Positions 17,120 through 26,964 are shown, numbered from the stretch's first letter. The stretch is DNA of 64,000 nucleotides from Bacillota bacterium (GCA_023412665.1 JAEZCA010000010.1:1-64000); one strand, 5' to 3'. Notes: generated from the letters alone by a model not told the origin. Made by a program: numbers and translations.

Positions 17120-18265
17120 TCACATTCCAAGTGCATCCTTCATCTTGTCAAAAAAGCCCTTGCGCTGCTCATATACATCGTCCCCGCTTATTTCAGCAAA
17201 TTGTTTGAGCAGCTCTTTCTGCTTATCATTTAGCTTCTTTGGCACATCGATCTCCACCTTGACATACTGATCTCCCCTGCCATTTCCCCTCAGATACGGG
17301 ATACCCTTGCTCTTCAGCCTGAAAATCGAGCCTGTCTGCGTTCCTTCCGGTATGCTGTATTTTACCTTTCCGTCCAGCGTCGGTACCTCCAGCTCCGCAC
17401 CCAGCGCAGCCTGGACAAATGTTATGGGCATCTCGCATACCACATCATTGCCCTGCCTTTTGAAAATCGCATGGGGCTTTACAGCAACAGTGATATAAAC
17501 GTCGCCTGCCGGCCCGCCCTTCGAACCGGGTTCCCCTTCTCCTCTCATGGAGATGGTCTGCCCGTCATCTATGCCTGCAGGAATATCTATCGTCCTCTTT
17601 ACAGTCTTTTTTACCTTGCCCTTTCCATTGCAATCAGGGCATGGGTTCGTTATTATCTTGCCCTCACCGCGGCATACATCACAGGTCTTTACATTGACAA
17701 ACTGTCCAAAAGGAGTGCTTTGCTTGTACTGCACCTGTCCTGTTCCGTTGCAGTGCTTGCAGGTCTCGGGACTGGTGCCCGGCTTCGCTCCCGTGCCGCT
17801 GCAATTGCTGCAGTTTTCATGCCTGCTTATACTGATTTCCTTTTGGACACCAAAGGCTGCTTCTTCAAAGGTCAGCTGCATGGAATATTTGATATCCGCG
17901 CCCCTCTGCGGCCCCGAACGGCCCCTGGACGAACGTCCAAACCCGCCCCCGCCGAAAAACGACTCGAATATATCCCCTATGCCCCCGAAATCAAAATCGC
18001 CAAAGCCTGCGCCGGCTCCGCCGAAGCTGTTTGGATCGACTCCTGCATGGCCGTACTGGTCATACCTGGCTTTCTTCTGCGGATCGCTCAGCACCTCGTA
18101 CGCTTCATTTACCTCTTTGAATTTTGCCTCTGCACTTTTATCTTCTGGGTTGACATCGGGATGATACTGCTTCGCAAGCTTTCTGTATGCCTTCTTAATA
18201 TCGGTATCAGTAGCTTCCCTGCCAATCTCCAGCACCTCATAATAATCTCTCTTGGACTGCGGCAA
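17120..18265 (-). CDS. dnaJ: Chaperone DnaJ (Hsp40)
   Basis: Stimulates the DnaK ATPase and delivers unfolded proteins. The 381 residues show a J domain (6-70) with HPD, a Gly/Phe-rich stretch (75-118), four CxxCxGxG zinc repeats (CSNCSGTG, CKHCNGTG, CDVCRGEG, CPDCNGKG) and the C-terminal substrate domains. The start codon is TTG: an in-frame stop lies two codons upstream and no ATG precedes the J domain, while AGGAG lies 10 bases before the TTG. It follows dnaK in the CIRCE-controlled operon, with a 253-base gap that contains hairpins. Confidence 0.98.
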   Translation of the reverse strand: MPQSKRDYYEVLEIGREATDTDIKKAYRKLAKQYHPDVNPEDKSAEAKFKEVNEAYEVLSDPQKKARYDQYGHAGVDPNSFGGAGAGFGDFDFGGIGDIFESFFGGGGFGRSSRGRSGPQRGADIKYSMQLTFEEAAFGVQKEISISRHENCSNCSGTGAKPGTSPETCKHCNGTGQVQYKQSTPFGQFVNVKTCDVCRGEGKIITNPCPDCNGKGKVKKTVKRTIDIPAGIDDGQTISMRGEGEPGSKGGPAGDVYITVAVKPHAIFKRQGNDVVCEMPITFVQAALGAELEVPTLDGKVKYSIPEGTQTGSIFRLKSKGIPYLRGNGRGDQYVKVEIDVPKKLNDKQKELLKQFAEISGDDVYEQRKGFFDKMKDALGM

Positions 18266-18305
18266 CCTTCAACAACTCCTATCACACTATTTGAAAACTC
18301 ATCAA

Positions 18306-18330
18306 AAGGGGACATTTGAGCTGTCCCCTT
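18306..18330. repeat. REP-like stem-loop (GGGGACA core) between dnaK and dnaJ
   Basis: A perfect 9-bp inverted repeat AAGGGGACA/TGTCCCCTT with a 7-base loop. The GGGGAC core is shared with other intergenic copies in this window (25677, 35289, 35322, 56908, 56939), so I treat it as one of a dispersed family. Confidence 0.55.
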
Positions 18331-18436
18331 CAAATGCCGGACTGATATCCAGTATACTCAGTCCCGGCTTACTATAACGCATCATTCAAAGAATAATTTC
18401 CGATTGTTGAAAATTTTTCTTATCTCTGCGCGTTTC

Positions 18437-18468
18437 AATAAGACGGACTAAATTCAGTCCGTCTTATT
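18437..18468 (-). terminator. Hairpin downstream of dnaK, possible terminator or attenuator
   Basis: A perfect 13-bp inverted repeat AATAAGACGGACT/AGTCCGTCTTATT with a 6-base loop, 50 bases after the dnaK stop. The following minus-strand sequence TTATTGAAAC is not a strong T-run, so it could trim dnaK transcripts or reduce rather than stop transcription into dnaJ. Confidence 0.6.
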
Positions 18469-18518
18469 ATATCTTTATTTCTATATTTTGTGCAACCTGT
18501 TAAAACGCATTTATCTCA

Positions 18519-20396
18519 TTATTGCTTGTCATCATCCACTACCTTGTAGTCAGCATCATAAACATTATCCTGACCTGCGCCGGGGCCTGCATCAGGTCCG
18601 CCGCCAAAGCCACCTGCTCCGCCGTCGAAGCCTGCGCCCGGATTCGGGCCGCCTGCTGCGCCCGGATTCTGCTGATATATCTTGGAGGATATATCGTAGA
18701 ATGCCTGGGTCAAAGCTTCTGTCGCAGTTTTGATCCTGTCGTTGTCGGTACCCTTCAGCGCTTCCTTCACGTTGTTTATCTCAGTCTCGATCTTTGCCTT
18801 GTCATCACTGCCCAGCTTGTCGCCAAGATCCTTCAGGGTCTTTTCGGACTGGTACACCATGGAGTCGGCATTGTTCCTGATCTCTATTTCTTCCTTGCGC
18901 TTTTTGTCCTCGGATGCGAATTTTTCAGCTTCCTTGACTGCCTTGTCAATATCCGCGTCAGTAAGGTTTGTGGAAGCAGTAATGGTCACCTTCTGTTCAT
19001 TTCCTGTGCCGAGATCCTTTGCAGACACATGCACGATACCGTTAGCATCGATATCAAATGAAACCTCGATCTGCGGAACGCCTCTTGGCGCCGGCGGAAT
19101 CCCGGTGAGCTGGAATCTGCCCAGAGTCTTGTTGTACTGCGCCATCTCCCTCTCGCCCTGCAGCACGTGTACCTCGACACTTGTCTGTCCGTCAGCGGCA
19201 GTGGAGAATATCTGGCTCTTCTTTGTAGGGATCGTGGTATTTCTGTCTATCAGCTTTGTAAATACGCCTCCCAGCGTCTCTATACCCAGTGACAGCGGAG
19301 TAACATCCAGCAGCAGCAGGTCTTTGACCTCGCCTGTCAGAACTCCTGCCTGGATAGCAGCACCTACCGCTACGCATTCATCAGGATTGATGCCCTTGAA
19401 GGGGTCTTTTCCGAGATATTTTTTAACTGCGTCCTGAACAGCCGGGATCCTTGTGGAACCGCCGACCAGCAGTATCTTGTCAATTTTATCAGGGGTGAGC
19501 CCTGCATCCGACATAGCCTGCCTTGTGGGTCCCATGGTCTTTTCGACCAGATCCGCTGTAAGCTCATCAAACTTTGCCCTTGTAAGAGTAACATCAAGAT
19601 GCTTCGGTCCGGTTGCGTCAGCTGTGATGAACGGCAGGTTGATATTGGAGGTCGTGACACCTGAAAGCTCGATCTTGGCTTTTTCTGCGGCTTCCTTCAA
19701 ACGCTGCATAGCCATCTTGTCATTTCTCAGATCGATGCCGTTTTCCCTCTTGAAAGCATCTGCGAGATAATCCATGACCCTCTGATCAAAATCGTCTCCG
19801 CCAAGCTTATTATTTCCGTTGGTCGCCAGAACTTCGAAAACGCCGTCACCTATTTCAAGGATCGATACGTCGAAGGTACCTCCGCCAAGGTCAAACACCA
19901 TGATCTTCTGGTCATGCTCCTTGTCGAGTCCGTATGCAAGCGCTGCAGCTGTAGGCTCATTTATTATCCTCATAACTTCAAGGCCTGCGATCTTGCCGGC
20001 ATCCTTTGTAGCCTGTCTCTGCGAGTCACTGAAATATGCGGGAACAGTAATAACAGCCTGTGACACAGTCTCTCCCAGATATGCTTCAGCATCGGCCTTC
20101 ATCTTCTGAAGGACCATAGCCGATATTTCCTGCGGTGTGTAGCCCTTATCATCTATTCTTACCTTCTTGTCCGTGCCCATATCTCTTTTGATGGATATGA
20201 CCGTTCTCTCAGGATTGGTGATCGCCTGTCTTTTTGCCACCTGTCCCACAAGCCTTTCACCAGTCTTTGAAAATGCGACTACGGATGGTGTGGTTCTATT
20301 TCCCTCGGGATTTGGTATAACGACCGGTTCTCCGCCTTCCATGACGGCTACGCACGAATTGGTCGTACCCAGATCTATACCTATTACTTTTGCCAT
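18519..20396 (-). CDS. dnaK: Chaperone DnaK (Hsp70)
   Basis: ATP-driven chaperone. The 625 residues begin with IGIDLGTTNSCVAVMEGG and include the ATPase motifs VFDLGGGTFDVSILEIGDG and LLVGGSTRIPAVQ, the interdomain linker DLLLLDVTPLSLG and a substrate-binding domain. The Gly/Pro/Asp-rich tail ends in VDDDK. The length is slightly short of the E. coli protein, as is usual for Gram-positive forms. GGGAGG lies 8 bases before the ATG. It follows grpE by 60 bases within the HrcA/CIRCE operon. Confidence 0.99.
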   Translation of the reverse strand: MAKVIGIDLGTTNSCVAVMEGGEPVVIPNPEGNRTTPSVVAFSKTGERLVGQVAKRQAITNPERTVISIKRDMGTDKKVRIDDKGYTPQEISAMVLQKMKADAEAYLGETVSQAVITVPAYFSDSQRQATKDAGKIAGLEVMRIINEPTAAALAYGLDKEHDQKIMVFDLGGGTFDVSILEIGDGVFEVLATNGNNKLGGDDFDQRVMDYLADAFKRENGIDLRNDKMAMQRLKEAAEKAKIELSGVTTSNINLPFITADATGPKHLDVTLTRAKFDELTADLVEKTMGPTRQAMSDAGLTPDKIDKILLVGGSTRIPAVQDAVKKYLGKDPFKGINPDECVAVGAAIQAGVLTGEVKDLLLLDVTPLSLGIETLGGVFTKLIDRNTTIPTKKSQIFSTAADGQTSVEVHVLQGEREMAQYNKTLGRFQLTGIPPAPRGVPQIEVSFDIDANGIVHVSAKDLGTGNEQKVTITASTNLTDADIDKAVKEAEKFASEDKKRKEEIEIRNNADSMVYQSEKTLKDLGDKLGSDDKAKIETEINNVKEALKGTDNDRIKTATEALTQAFYDISSKIYQQNPGAAGGPNPGAGFDGGAGGFGGGPDAGPGAGQDNVYDADYKVVDDDKQ

Positions 20397-20456
20397 AATT
20401 ATTTACCTCCCAGCGTTGAATTGATTTTATACTATATAAATTATTTATTTATAAAC

Positions 20457-21074
20457 TCAGTTAGCTACCTTGACCATGCTGTAGCGAATGACCTTGTCCT
20501 TGTACTTATATCCCTTTTGGAACTCTTCGACCACCACACTGTGCCCCAGCGAATCATCCTCCACATGCATTACAGCATTGTGCAGCATAGGATCGAAGGT
20601 TTCGTTCAATGCCTTGATCTCCTCGATACCGAGATTCTTCAACGTATCCACGAACTGTTTGAACACCATTTCAACGCCGTCCTTCAGCGACTGAGCGGAG
20701 CTATCGGCAGAAATTGCCTGCAATGCTCTCTCCACATTATCGATGACCGGCAGGAATGAGCCGATCACATCGCTGACAGCGTCGATATACAGTGCTTCCT
20801 TCTCTTTTACTGATCTTCTTTTAAAATTCTCAAACTCTGCGGCTGTTCTTTGAAGTTTGTCCAGATACTCTTCACATTTCCTGGTTTTATCTTCCAATTC
20901 CTTTCTCACTGTGTCAAGTTCGTTCTTTGCTGCCTTTTCATCCCCGGCTGAGCCGACTGCCTCGGTGCTCTCTTTATCTGCTGCTTCGCCGCCGTCTGCA
21001 ATATGGGTATCGACTTCGGCTGCATTCTCCGGTTTGAATTCTTCCGTCTGCTTATGATGTTTCTTTTCGCTCAT
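20457..21074 (-). CDS. grpE: Nucleotide exchange factor GrpE
   Basis: Releases ADP from DnaK. The 205 residues start with a long acidic, low-complexity N-terminus (1-55), then a coiled coil (KRTAAEFENFKRR-like region, about 56-100) and the beta domain with ILKNLG-type and GYKYKDKVIRYSMVKVAN elements at the C-terminus. GGATG precedes the ATG. It lies between hrcA and dnaK. Confidence 0.97.
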   Translation of the reverse strand: MSEKKHHKQTEEFKPENAAEVDTHIADGGEAADKESTEAVGSAGDEKAAKNELDTVRKELEDKTRKCEEYLDKLQRTAAEFENFKRRSVKEKEALYIDAVSDVIGSFLPVIDNVERALQAISADSSAQSLKDGVEMVFKQFVDTLKNLGIEEIKALNETFDPMLHNAVMHVEDDSLGHSVVVEEFQKGYKYKDKVIRYSMVKVAN

Positions 21075-21224
21075 TTCTTCTACTCATCCTTTGATCAATT
21101 ATTTTTTTCCCTTCCGGCGCTAACCATCTGCTGTCAGGTGCCATGCGCCGCCGGTGCTGTTAATTCGGGTCCGGTGCTTTTATCCGCAGTTCAATGCCAA
21201 TATCCCAAGTCCGGTACCAGGCAA

Positions 21225-22277
21225 TTAACCTGAACCCGGTTCCTGCCCCATGAGCCTGCTGATTTCATCACTCACTATTTTTCTGACATACCTCAATGAG
21301 GATATCACTTTCGGATACTCCATTCTTGTTGGCCCAATTATTCCTATAGTGCCGCTTAAAGTGTCCGCAATATTATAATTTATTGTGATTATACTACAGT
21401 CCTTTATGCACGAAAGGTCGTTTTCCGTACCAATCCTCACCGAGATTCCGTCCGGATCGACATTGTCAAGCAAAGCTCTGCTGATCGACGTTTTTTCATC
21501 GATCATGTTCATAAACTCCCTCGCCTTCATCACATCCCTGAACTCAGGGTAATTCAGTATATTGGTGGTTCCCTCCACATATACTTCCTGATTGTCTATC
21601 TGCTCAATGCAGTCTGCGGCGCCGTCAAGTATCGGCATCAATATTTCCCCGGGTACTCCTGTCTCCCTCTCGAGATCCTTGATTATATGGAGATTTACCT
21701 GCTGTATCGCAAGCCCTGAAAGCTTATTATTCAGAATATTTGATATCTTTATAAGTGCTTCCGGCTTGATATACTCCGATATCTTAACCAGTCCGTTGCG
21801 GACAATGTCAGCATTGTTCACTACGATCACCAAAGCCTTGCCGGGTTCTATGGGCACCACCTGTATGGCTTTGATCGTGCTGGCCTTGAGCTGAGGCGAT
21901 ATCGCCATTGACGTATATTTGGTGAACCGCGACAAAACCGCCGAGGCCTGTCTCAAAAGCTGGCTGAGTTCATTTATCCGCAATTCCATTTCTGACCTCA
22001 GCTTTTCAATATCCTCCGCCTTTAAAGCATGCGCCGGCATCAGCTTGTCGACATATAGCCTGTATCCCTTATCCGACGGTATCCTTCCTGCTGAAGTATG
22101 AGGCTGGGCAAGATAACCCATTTCCTCGAGATCGGCCATCTCATTTCTGATCGTCGCAGAACTCAGGCCAAGCTCGTGCTTTCTGGCAATCGTTCTTGAT
22201 CCTATTGGTTCGGCTGTATCAATGTAATCGTCGATGATAGCCTGAAGTATTCGCTTTTTTCTCTCATCCATTATCAT
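21225..22277 (-). CDS. hrcA: Heat-inducible transcription repressor HrcA
   Basis: Binds CIRCE and represses the operon that includes its own gene; activity depends on GroEL in studied species. The N-terminal winged helix contains SRTIARKHELGLSSATIRNEMADLEEMGYL, and the C-terminal GAF-like part ends with TRMEYPKVISSLRYV. The frame opens at a GTG (22286), but that overlaps the AGGGG ribosome site. ATG at 22277 lies 8 bases after AGGGG and is preferred; a further ATG follows at 22271. A perfect CIRCE sits 78 bases upstream. Confidence 0.97.
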   Translation of the reverse strand: MIMDERKKRILQAIIDDYIDTAEPIGSRTIARKHELGLSSATIRNEMADLEEMGYLAQPHTSAGRIPSDKGYRLYVDKLMPAHALKAEDIEKLRSEMELRINELSQLLRQASAVLSRFTKYTSMAISPQLKASTIKAIQVVPIEPGKALVIVVNNADIVRNGLVKISEYIKPEALIKISNILNNKLSGLAIQQVNLHIIKDLERETGVPGEILMPILDGAADCIEQIDNQEVYVEGTTNILNYPEFRDVMKAREFMNMIDEKTSISRALLDNVDPDGISVRIGTENDLSCIKDCSIITINYNIADTLSGTIGIIGPTRMEYPKVISSLRYVRKIVSDEISRLMGQEPGSG

Positions 22278-22354
22278 CTCATACACCCCTGAAAAAATAG
22301 CCAGTCTACTATCATATCTTATTATATATACGTAACATTATAATTATTTGTTTG

Positions 22355-22381
22355 TTAGCACTCAAAGATGACGAGTGCTAA
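22355..22381. promoter_or_regulatory. CIRCE operator of the hrcA operon
   Basis: A perfect inverted repeat TTAGCACTC, nine bases, GAGTGCTAA, identical to the CIRCE consensus. It lies just downstream of a TTGACA (22419-22414), 17-base, TATTTT (22396-22391) promoter on the minus strand, so bound HrcA would block early transcription of hrcA-grpE-dnaK-dnaJ. Confidence 0.98.
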
Positions 22382-22390
22382 CATATATTA

Positions 22391-22419
22391 AAAATACCAC
22401 CTTGGAATTTTTTTGTCAA
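22391..22419 (-). promoter_or_regulatory. Vegetative promoter of the hrcA operon
   Basis: TTGACA, 17-base spacer, TATTTT on the minus strand, with CIRCE beginning about 10 bases after the -10. This layout is standard for class I heat-shock operons. Confidence 0.85.
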
Positions 22420-22471
22420 GATTATACCACTTCGGTTAAAAGAAAATTTTTCGTTTGTATTTGATGTGTGC

Positions 22472-23755
22472 TCAAATAAACTCGACGAAAACGATGTTTC
22501 CCAAATCAAGACCTAGTTTAGTCAGCTTGTACGTCACGCAATCCCTGAGGACATGGTTTTTTTCGGCTGAAACAAGGCCTTTTCGTACCAATTTATCCAG
22601 CTTGTCGCCATAAACCGCCTCAATGCTCTCTCCAAACCGCTCTGTAAACTCAACCGAAGTGACTCCTTCGGTCAGTCTCAAGCCAAGTATCATAAATTCC
22701 GTCATGGAGTCAGCCTTGTCTATCCGTTGTTCATCTTCAAACAGCCTAACTGCCCTAACCTGACTATCTGCCGCTCCAGCATAGCTGCCTGCTAATTGAT
22801 CCGGACTGCCATTACATGCATCATTGTTCATACATCCAACAGCCATTATGTACTGCTCGATATCACTGACGTTGCTGAACCTTACAGCGTCCAGGTATGA
22901 GTGGGCCCCTGCCCCGAAACCTGCATACTCCCTTGCTTTCCAATAAATCAGGTTGTGCTTGCACTCATAGCCCGGGAATGCGAAGTTAGATATCTCATAA
23001 TGCCTGTAGCCCTTGCTTGCAAGATATTCAACAGCATAATGATACATCTGCCTGTCCAGCTCATCATCCACAGGAACAAGCGTACCTGCTTCAAGCCTGT
23101 CGCCCAGCACTGTGCCCTCTTCAATTTTCAGGCTGTAGCATGAAATGTGCTTCAGCACTTCCTGCCGTTGCGCCATGAACCCGTTGGACAGTCCATGTGC
23201 TTTCTTCCATTGTGTCACAGCCTCCAGAGTCTCAACCCACTCCTCAAATCTCTGCCCAGGCAGACCGAATATCAAATCGGCGTTGATATTATCAAACCCG
23301 GCCTCGACAGCAGCGTTCAGATTATCAATGAACTGCTGCCTGTCATGTATTCTGCCGATACTCTTTAAAAGGCTGTCCTGCCACGCTTGCAGCCCTATGC
23401 TCAGGCGATTGATCCCCATCTTCCTGTATTGCCTGAGATTATTAAAATTAAGTGTGCCCGGATTGCTTTCCATACTTACTTCAGCATCCTTAGCAATGTT
23501 AAGGTACTTTGAGCAAACCTCCAGCACACCCCTTATATAATCAGGTTCAACCAGCGACGGAGTACCGCCGCCCACGAATATAGAGCTTACACGACGATTG
23601 CCAATGATAGCGCTCCTTGCTGTGATCTCTTCCTCAAGGGCTTTAATATAAGAACCGGCAAGGTGTTCCCTGCCGGAATAAGAATTAAAATCGCAATAAT
23701 AACATTTAGATTTACAAAAAGGTATATGAATATATACACCAATACTATCATTCAT
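22472..23755 (-). CDS. hemW: HemW-like radical SAM protein (heme chaperone)
   Basis: A radical S-adenosylmethionine protein related to coproporphyrinogen III dehydrogenase. HemW proteins insert heme into target proteins and lack the true HemN activity. The 427 residues carry the cluster motif CKSKCYYC (Cys14, 18, 21) followed by DF, typical of HemW, and FVGGGTPSLVE and SIGLQAWQDSLLKSIGR. It sits between lepA and hrcA, the conserved hemW position in Firmicutes. It starts 16 bases after lepA. About 20 residues near 280-300 (DACNGSPDQLAGSYAGAADS) look like a lineage-specific insertion. Confidence 0.95.
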   Translation of the reverse strand: MNDSIGVYIHIPFCKSKCYYCDFNSYSGREHLAGSYIKALEEEITARSAIIGNRRVSSIFVGGGTPSLVEPDYIRGVLEVCSKYLNIAKDAEVSMESNPGTLNFNNLRQYRKMGINRLSIGLQAWQDSLLKSIGRIHDRQQFIDNLNAAVEAGFDNINADLIFGLPGQRFEEWVETLEAVTQWKKAHGLSNGFMAQRQEVLKHISCYSLKIEEGTVLGDRLEAGTLVPVDDELDRQMYHYAVEYLASKGYRHYEISNFAFPGYECKHNLIYWKAREYAGFGAGAHSYLDAVRFSNVSDIEQYIMAVGCMNNDACNGSPDQLAGSYAGAADSQVRAVRLFEDEQRIDKADSMTEFMILGLRLTEGVTSVEFTERFGESIEAVYGDKLDKLVRKGLVSAEKNHVLRDCVTYKLTKLGLDLGNIVFVEFI

Positions 23756-23771
23756 ATGTTCACCATCTCCG

Positions 23772-25580
23772 TTAATCCAGCTTAAGCACGCTCATAAACG
23801 CTTCCTGAGGCACTTCGACCGAACCCACCTGGCGCATACGCTTCTTGCCTTCCTTCTGCTTCTCAAGGAGCTTCCTCTTTCTTGAGATATCTCCTCCATA
23901 GCACTTGGCCAATACGTCCTTCCTATACGCCCTGACAGTTTCCCTTGCAATAATCTTACCGCCTATACATGCCTGGATCGGTATCTCAAACTGCTGTCTC
24001 GGAATGGAATCCTTCAGCTTTTCAGCAATCCTGCGCCCTCTCGTGTAGGCCTTCTCGGAATGCACAATAAAAGATAATGCATCGACAACATCTCCATTAA
24101 GAAGGATATCGAGCTTGACAAGATCCGACTCCTGGTACCCAAGCAGCTCGTAGTCAAATGAGGCATAACCCTTTGTTCTGGATTTCAGCGCGTCAAAAAA
24201 GTCATATATTATCTCATTCAAAGGAAGCTCATATGTCAGAATGACCCTCGTTTCATCCAGATATGACATATCCTTGTAAACACCGCGCCTCTCCTGTGAA
24301 AGCTCCATTATGCTGCCCACATAATCGATGGGAGTCATTATTGTCGCTTTGACTATCGGCTCTTCCATTTTATCAATAGCTGTAATCGGAGGCAGATTTG
24401 TCGGGTTATCGATATTCAGTACCTGCCCGTCCGTCATTGTAATCTTATAAATAACACTTGGCGCAGTCGTTACAAGGTCCAGATCATATTCTCTCTCCAG
24501 GCGCTCCTGAATTATCTCCATATGCAAAAGCCCAAGGAAGCCGCATCTGAAGCCGAACCCCAGTGCAACTGATGTTTCCGCTTCAAATGTCAAGGCTGCA
24601 TCATTTAGCTGAAGCTTCTCGAGCGCATCTCTCAAATCGCCGTACTTCGCGCCGTCCGCCGGATAGATCCCGCAGAAAACCATGGATTGGACCTTCTTGT
24701 ATCCGGGCAGCGGTTCTGCAGCCGGCCTGTCCGCCAGTGTAACGGTATCGCCGACCCTGGTATCCCGAACGTTTTTAATACTGGCGGATATATAGCCCAC
24801 ATCGCCGGCAGAAAGACCGTCGCAGGGAACATATTGGCCGGGTCTGAAATAACCGACCTCAGTAACGACAAATTCCTTCTTTGTATACATCATTCGAATA
24901 GTATCACCGGGCTTCACAGCGCCTTCCTTGACCCGAATATGAACTATTACTCCCTTGTAGCTGTCATAGAACGAGTCAAAGACCAACGCCTTCAAAGGCT
25001 CGTCCTCATTGCCAGTTGGAGACGGTACATGCTTTGCGATCTGTTCAAGGACCGCTTCTATGTTTATTCCGTTTTTGGCTGATATCTCCGGAGCTTCGCT
25101 GCAATCAAGCCCGATCACATCCTCGACCTCTTTCTTCACATGCTCCGGCTGAGCACTGGGAAGGTCTATTTTATTTATAACCGGCAATATCTCAAGATTA
25201 TGCTCCAACGCCAGATATACATTGGCCAGTGTCTGTGCCTCTATTCCCTGAGCCGCATCCACTACCAGTATTGCGCCTTCACAGGCTGCAAGGCTCCTTG
25301 AGACCTCATAGTTGAAGTCCACATGCCCGGGAGTATCTATCAGATTGTAAATATACTCCTGTCCATCAGCCGCCTTGTACACCATCCTGACTGCCTGAGC
25401 CTTGATAGTGATTCCCCGCTCGCGTTCTATATCCATGGTGTCAAGGACCTGCTCCTGCATTTCCCTCTGGGTAAGCACGCCTGTCATCTGTATCAAACGG
25501 TCGGCAAGCGTTGATTTGCCGTGGTCTATATGCGCTATTATGCAAAAATTCCTTATATTATCCTGTCTGCTGCCTGACAT
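23772..25580 (-). CDS. lepA: Elongation factor 4 (LepA)
   Basis: Ribosome-bound GTPase that remodels or back-translocates stalled ribosomes. The 602 residues show the G motifs AHIDHGKSTL, DTPGHVDF and NKIDLP, EF-G-like domains, and the LepA-specific C-terminal domain. The frame opens one codon earlier at a TTG, but ATG at 25580 has AAGGGG about 7 bases upstream. It begins the lepA-hemW gene pair upstream of the heat-shock operon. Confidence 0.98.
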   Translation of the reverse strand: MSGSRQDNIRNFCIIAHIDHGKSTLADRLIQMTGVLTQREMQEQVLDTMDIERERGITIKAQAVRMVYKAADGQEYIYNLIDTPGHVDFNYEVSRSLAACEGAILVVDAAQGIEAQTLANVYLALEHNLEILPVINKIDLPSAQPEHVKKEVEDVIGLDCSEAPEISAKNGINIEAVLEQIAKHVPSPTGNEDEPLKALVFDSFYDSYKGVIVHIRVKEGAVKPGDTIRMMYTKKEFVVTEVGYFRPGQYVPCDGLSAGDVGYISASIKNVRDTRVGDTVTLADRPAAEPLPGYKKVQSMVFCGIYPADGAKYGDLRDALEKLQLNDAALTFEAETSVALGFGFRCGFLGLLHMEIIQERLEREYDLDLVTTAPSVIYKITMTDGQVLNIDNPTNLPPITAIDKMEEPIVKATIMTPIDYVGSIMELSQERRGVYKDMSYLDETRVILTYELPLNEIIYDFFDALKSRTKGYASFDYELLGYQESDLVKLDILLNGDVVDALSFIVHSEKAYTRGRRIAEKLKDSIPRQQFEIPIQACIGGKIIARETVRAYRKDVLAKCYGGDISRKRKLLEKQKEGKKRMRQVGSVEVPQEAFMSVLKLD

Positions 25581-25676
25581 CAATTCTTCCCCTTGTCTAT
25601 ATTAGTTTGGCAGAAAAACCTCAATAAATGCAAAAACAATTATAACATCAGCCCAATTCAAAATAAAGAGAAACAT

Positions 25677-25687
25677 GGGGACAGTTC
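25677..25687 (+). repeat. REP-like core motif GGGGACAGTTC
   Basis: An intergenic copy of the GGGGAC(A/G)GTTC core between lepA and folD, followed by TTTTGTTTC. No partner arm is obvious, so this may be a decayed copy of the family described at 35289-35350. Confidence 0.4.
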
Positions 25688-25744
25688 TTTTGTTTCGGTA
25701 TATCACAATCCCGAATTTCTTTTTACACGATCCCGTGCCTCTAT

Positions 25745-26596
25745 CTACGCGATCCCGAACTTCTTCTCCGCCGACTCAACCGTCTGGTATATCAGCCGAT
25801 TGATAGTCATCGGACCGACTCCTCCCGGAACAGGTGTGTATGCTGAGCATTTGCTTATTGCATTTTCAAGGTCTATATCTCCAACGTTTCCTTCATTGTA
25901 GCCTGCATCCACCAGAACGCAGCCCTCTTTCACCCAATCAGCTTTGACAAATAACGGCTTGCCGACAGCTGCTACTATTATATCTGCCCTCTTTACTATA
26001 CTTGGCAGATCCTTTGTCCTGGAATGGCATATCGTGACAGTTGCGTTTTCATTCAACAGCATCATAGCAACAGGCTTGCCGAGTATCGGACTTCTGCCAA
26101 TGACAACAGCCTCTTTGCCCTCAAGCTGTATGTTGTAGTGCTTCAATATGGTCATTATGGAGTATGGAGTCGCACACTTGAATGAATCCAGCTGCATCGT
26201 CATTCTGCCGAATGTATTCGTATTGACTCCGTCAACATCCTTCGATATGTCAATAGCATTGAAGCAGGCTGTTTCATCTATGTGCCCCGGAACCGGATGC
26301 TGCAATAAAATGCCATGAACGTTTTCGTCCCTGTTCAGCTCCTGGATCTTGTCTATCAGCTGCTGTGTTGTAGTCTCCTCCGGCAATTCAACCTTCAGGG
26401 AGTCCATACCGATTCTCTTGCAGGCATTACCCTTCATTTTCACATATGTAACAGACGCGGGATCATTTCCCACGATAATCGTTGCCAGGACAGGGATCGT
26501 GCCGGTTTTCTCCTTTATCCTCTGTACCCTTGCCGACAGCTCCTGTTCTATGCTTTTAGCCAAAGTTTTTCCATCCAATACAAGTGGTGTACTCAT
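25745..26596 (-). CDS. folD: Bifunctional methylenetetrahydrofolate dehydrogenase/cyclohydrolase
   Basis: Interconverts 5,10-methylene-, methenyl- and 10-formyl-tetrahydrofolate with NADP (or NAD). The 283 residues show the catalytic YVKMK (Tyr51, Lys55), QHPVPGHID, KDVDGVN and a C-terminal PVPGGVGPMTI. The cofactor loop reads GRSPILGKPVA, where many enzymes have GRSxIVGxP; the Pro is a minor variant. GGAAGG precedes the ATG. It lies between the small membrane protein gene and lepA and has a plausible promoter of its own. Confidence 0.97.
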   Translation of the reverse strand: MSTPLVLDGKTLAKSIEQELSARVQRIKEKTGTIPVLATIIVGNDPASVTYVKMKGNACKRIGMDSLKVELPEETTTQQLIDKIQELNRDENVHGILLQHPVPGHIDETACFNAIDISKDVDGVNTNTFGRMTMQLDSFKCATPYSIMTILKHYNIQLEGKEAVVIGRSPILGKPVAMMLLNENATVTICHSRTKDLPSIVKRADIIVAAVGKPLFVKADWVKEGCVLVDAGYNEGNVGDIDLENAISKCSAYTPVPGGVGPMTINRLIYQTVESAEKKFGIA

Positions 26597-26964
26597 TTTC
26601 TATCCAACCTTCCTTTTAGTTTAAATTAATGAAATTTTACATCTATTTGTTTCAATCTTCCCCGTGGACACGTTTATTCCATGCCTCACAAACTGCCTGC
26701 AGTTAAATCAATTGCATTACAATATAGTGTACAAGCTCACTAATATCATATAATAATTATATATTTTTTCAATAAAAATTTACAAACATGCGAAATATAA
26801 AACACATGAGCTGCTTGAATCTGTATTCTTGCAGTTGGTATGACGAGCCAGCGAGCCGAGCCGTCGCGCCCAAGCTGGTAGATGCAGGAACAGAGAACTG
26901 CCGCTTTTTCAGATCAGAAAATGAAGTCCTTTCCACGAAGTGCAGCAAGCTACCGTCCCCTGTT
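26597..26964. other. Intergenic region between folD and the small membrane protein gene
   Basis: 368 bases without a convincing gene. It contains the folD promoter and, at 26800-26965, a stretch that is more G+C-rich than its surroundings (for example CGAGCCAGCGAGCCGAGCC near 26840) with a decayed GGGGACGGT core on the minus strand (26951-26960). Open frames there have no start signals. Confidence 0.45.
26745..26772 (-). promoter_or_regulatory. Probable promoter of folD
   Basis: On the minus strand TTGAAA (26772-26767), a 16-base A/T spacer and TATGAT (26750-26745), both five of six to consensus. The leader of about 140 bases to folD has no clear structure. Confidence 0.4.

Noticed and set aside
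17471..18319. Plus-strand ORF of 282 codons opposite dnaJ
   Set aside because: Antisense to the zinc-finger and J-domain coding sequence; composition is that of a shadow frame.
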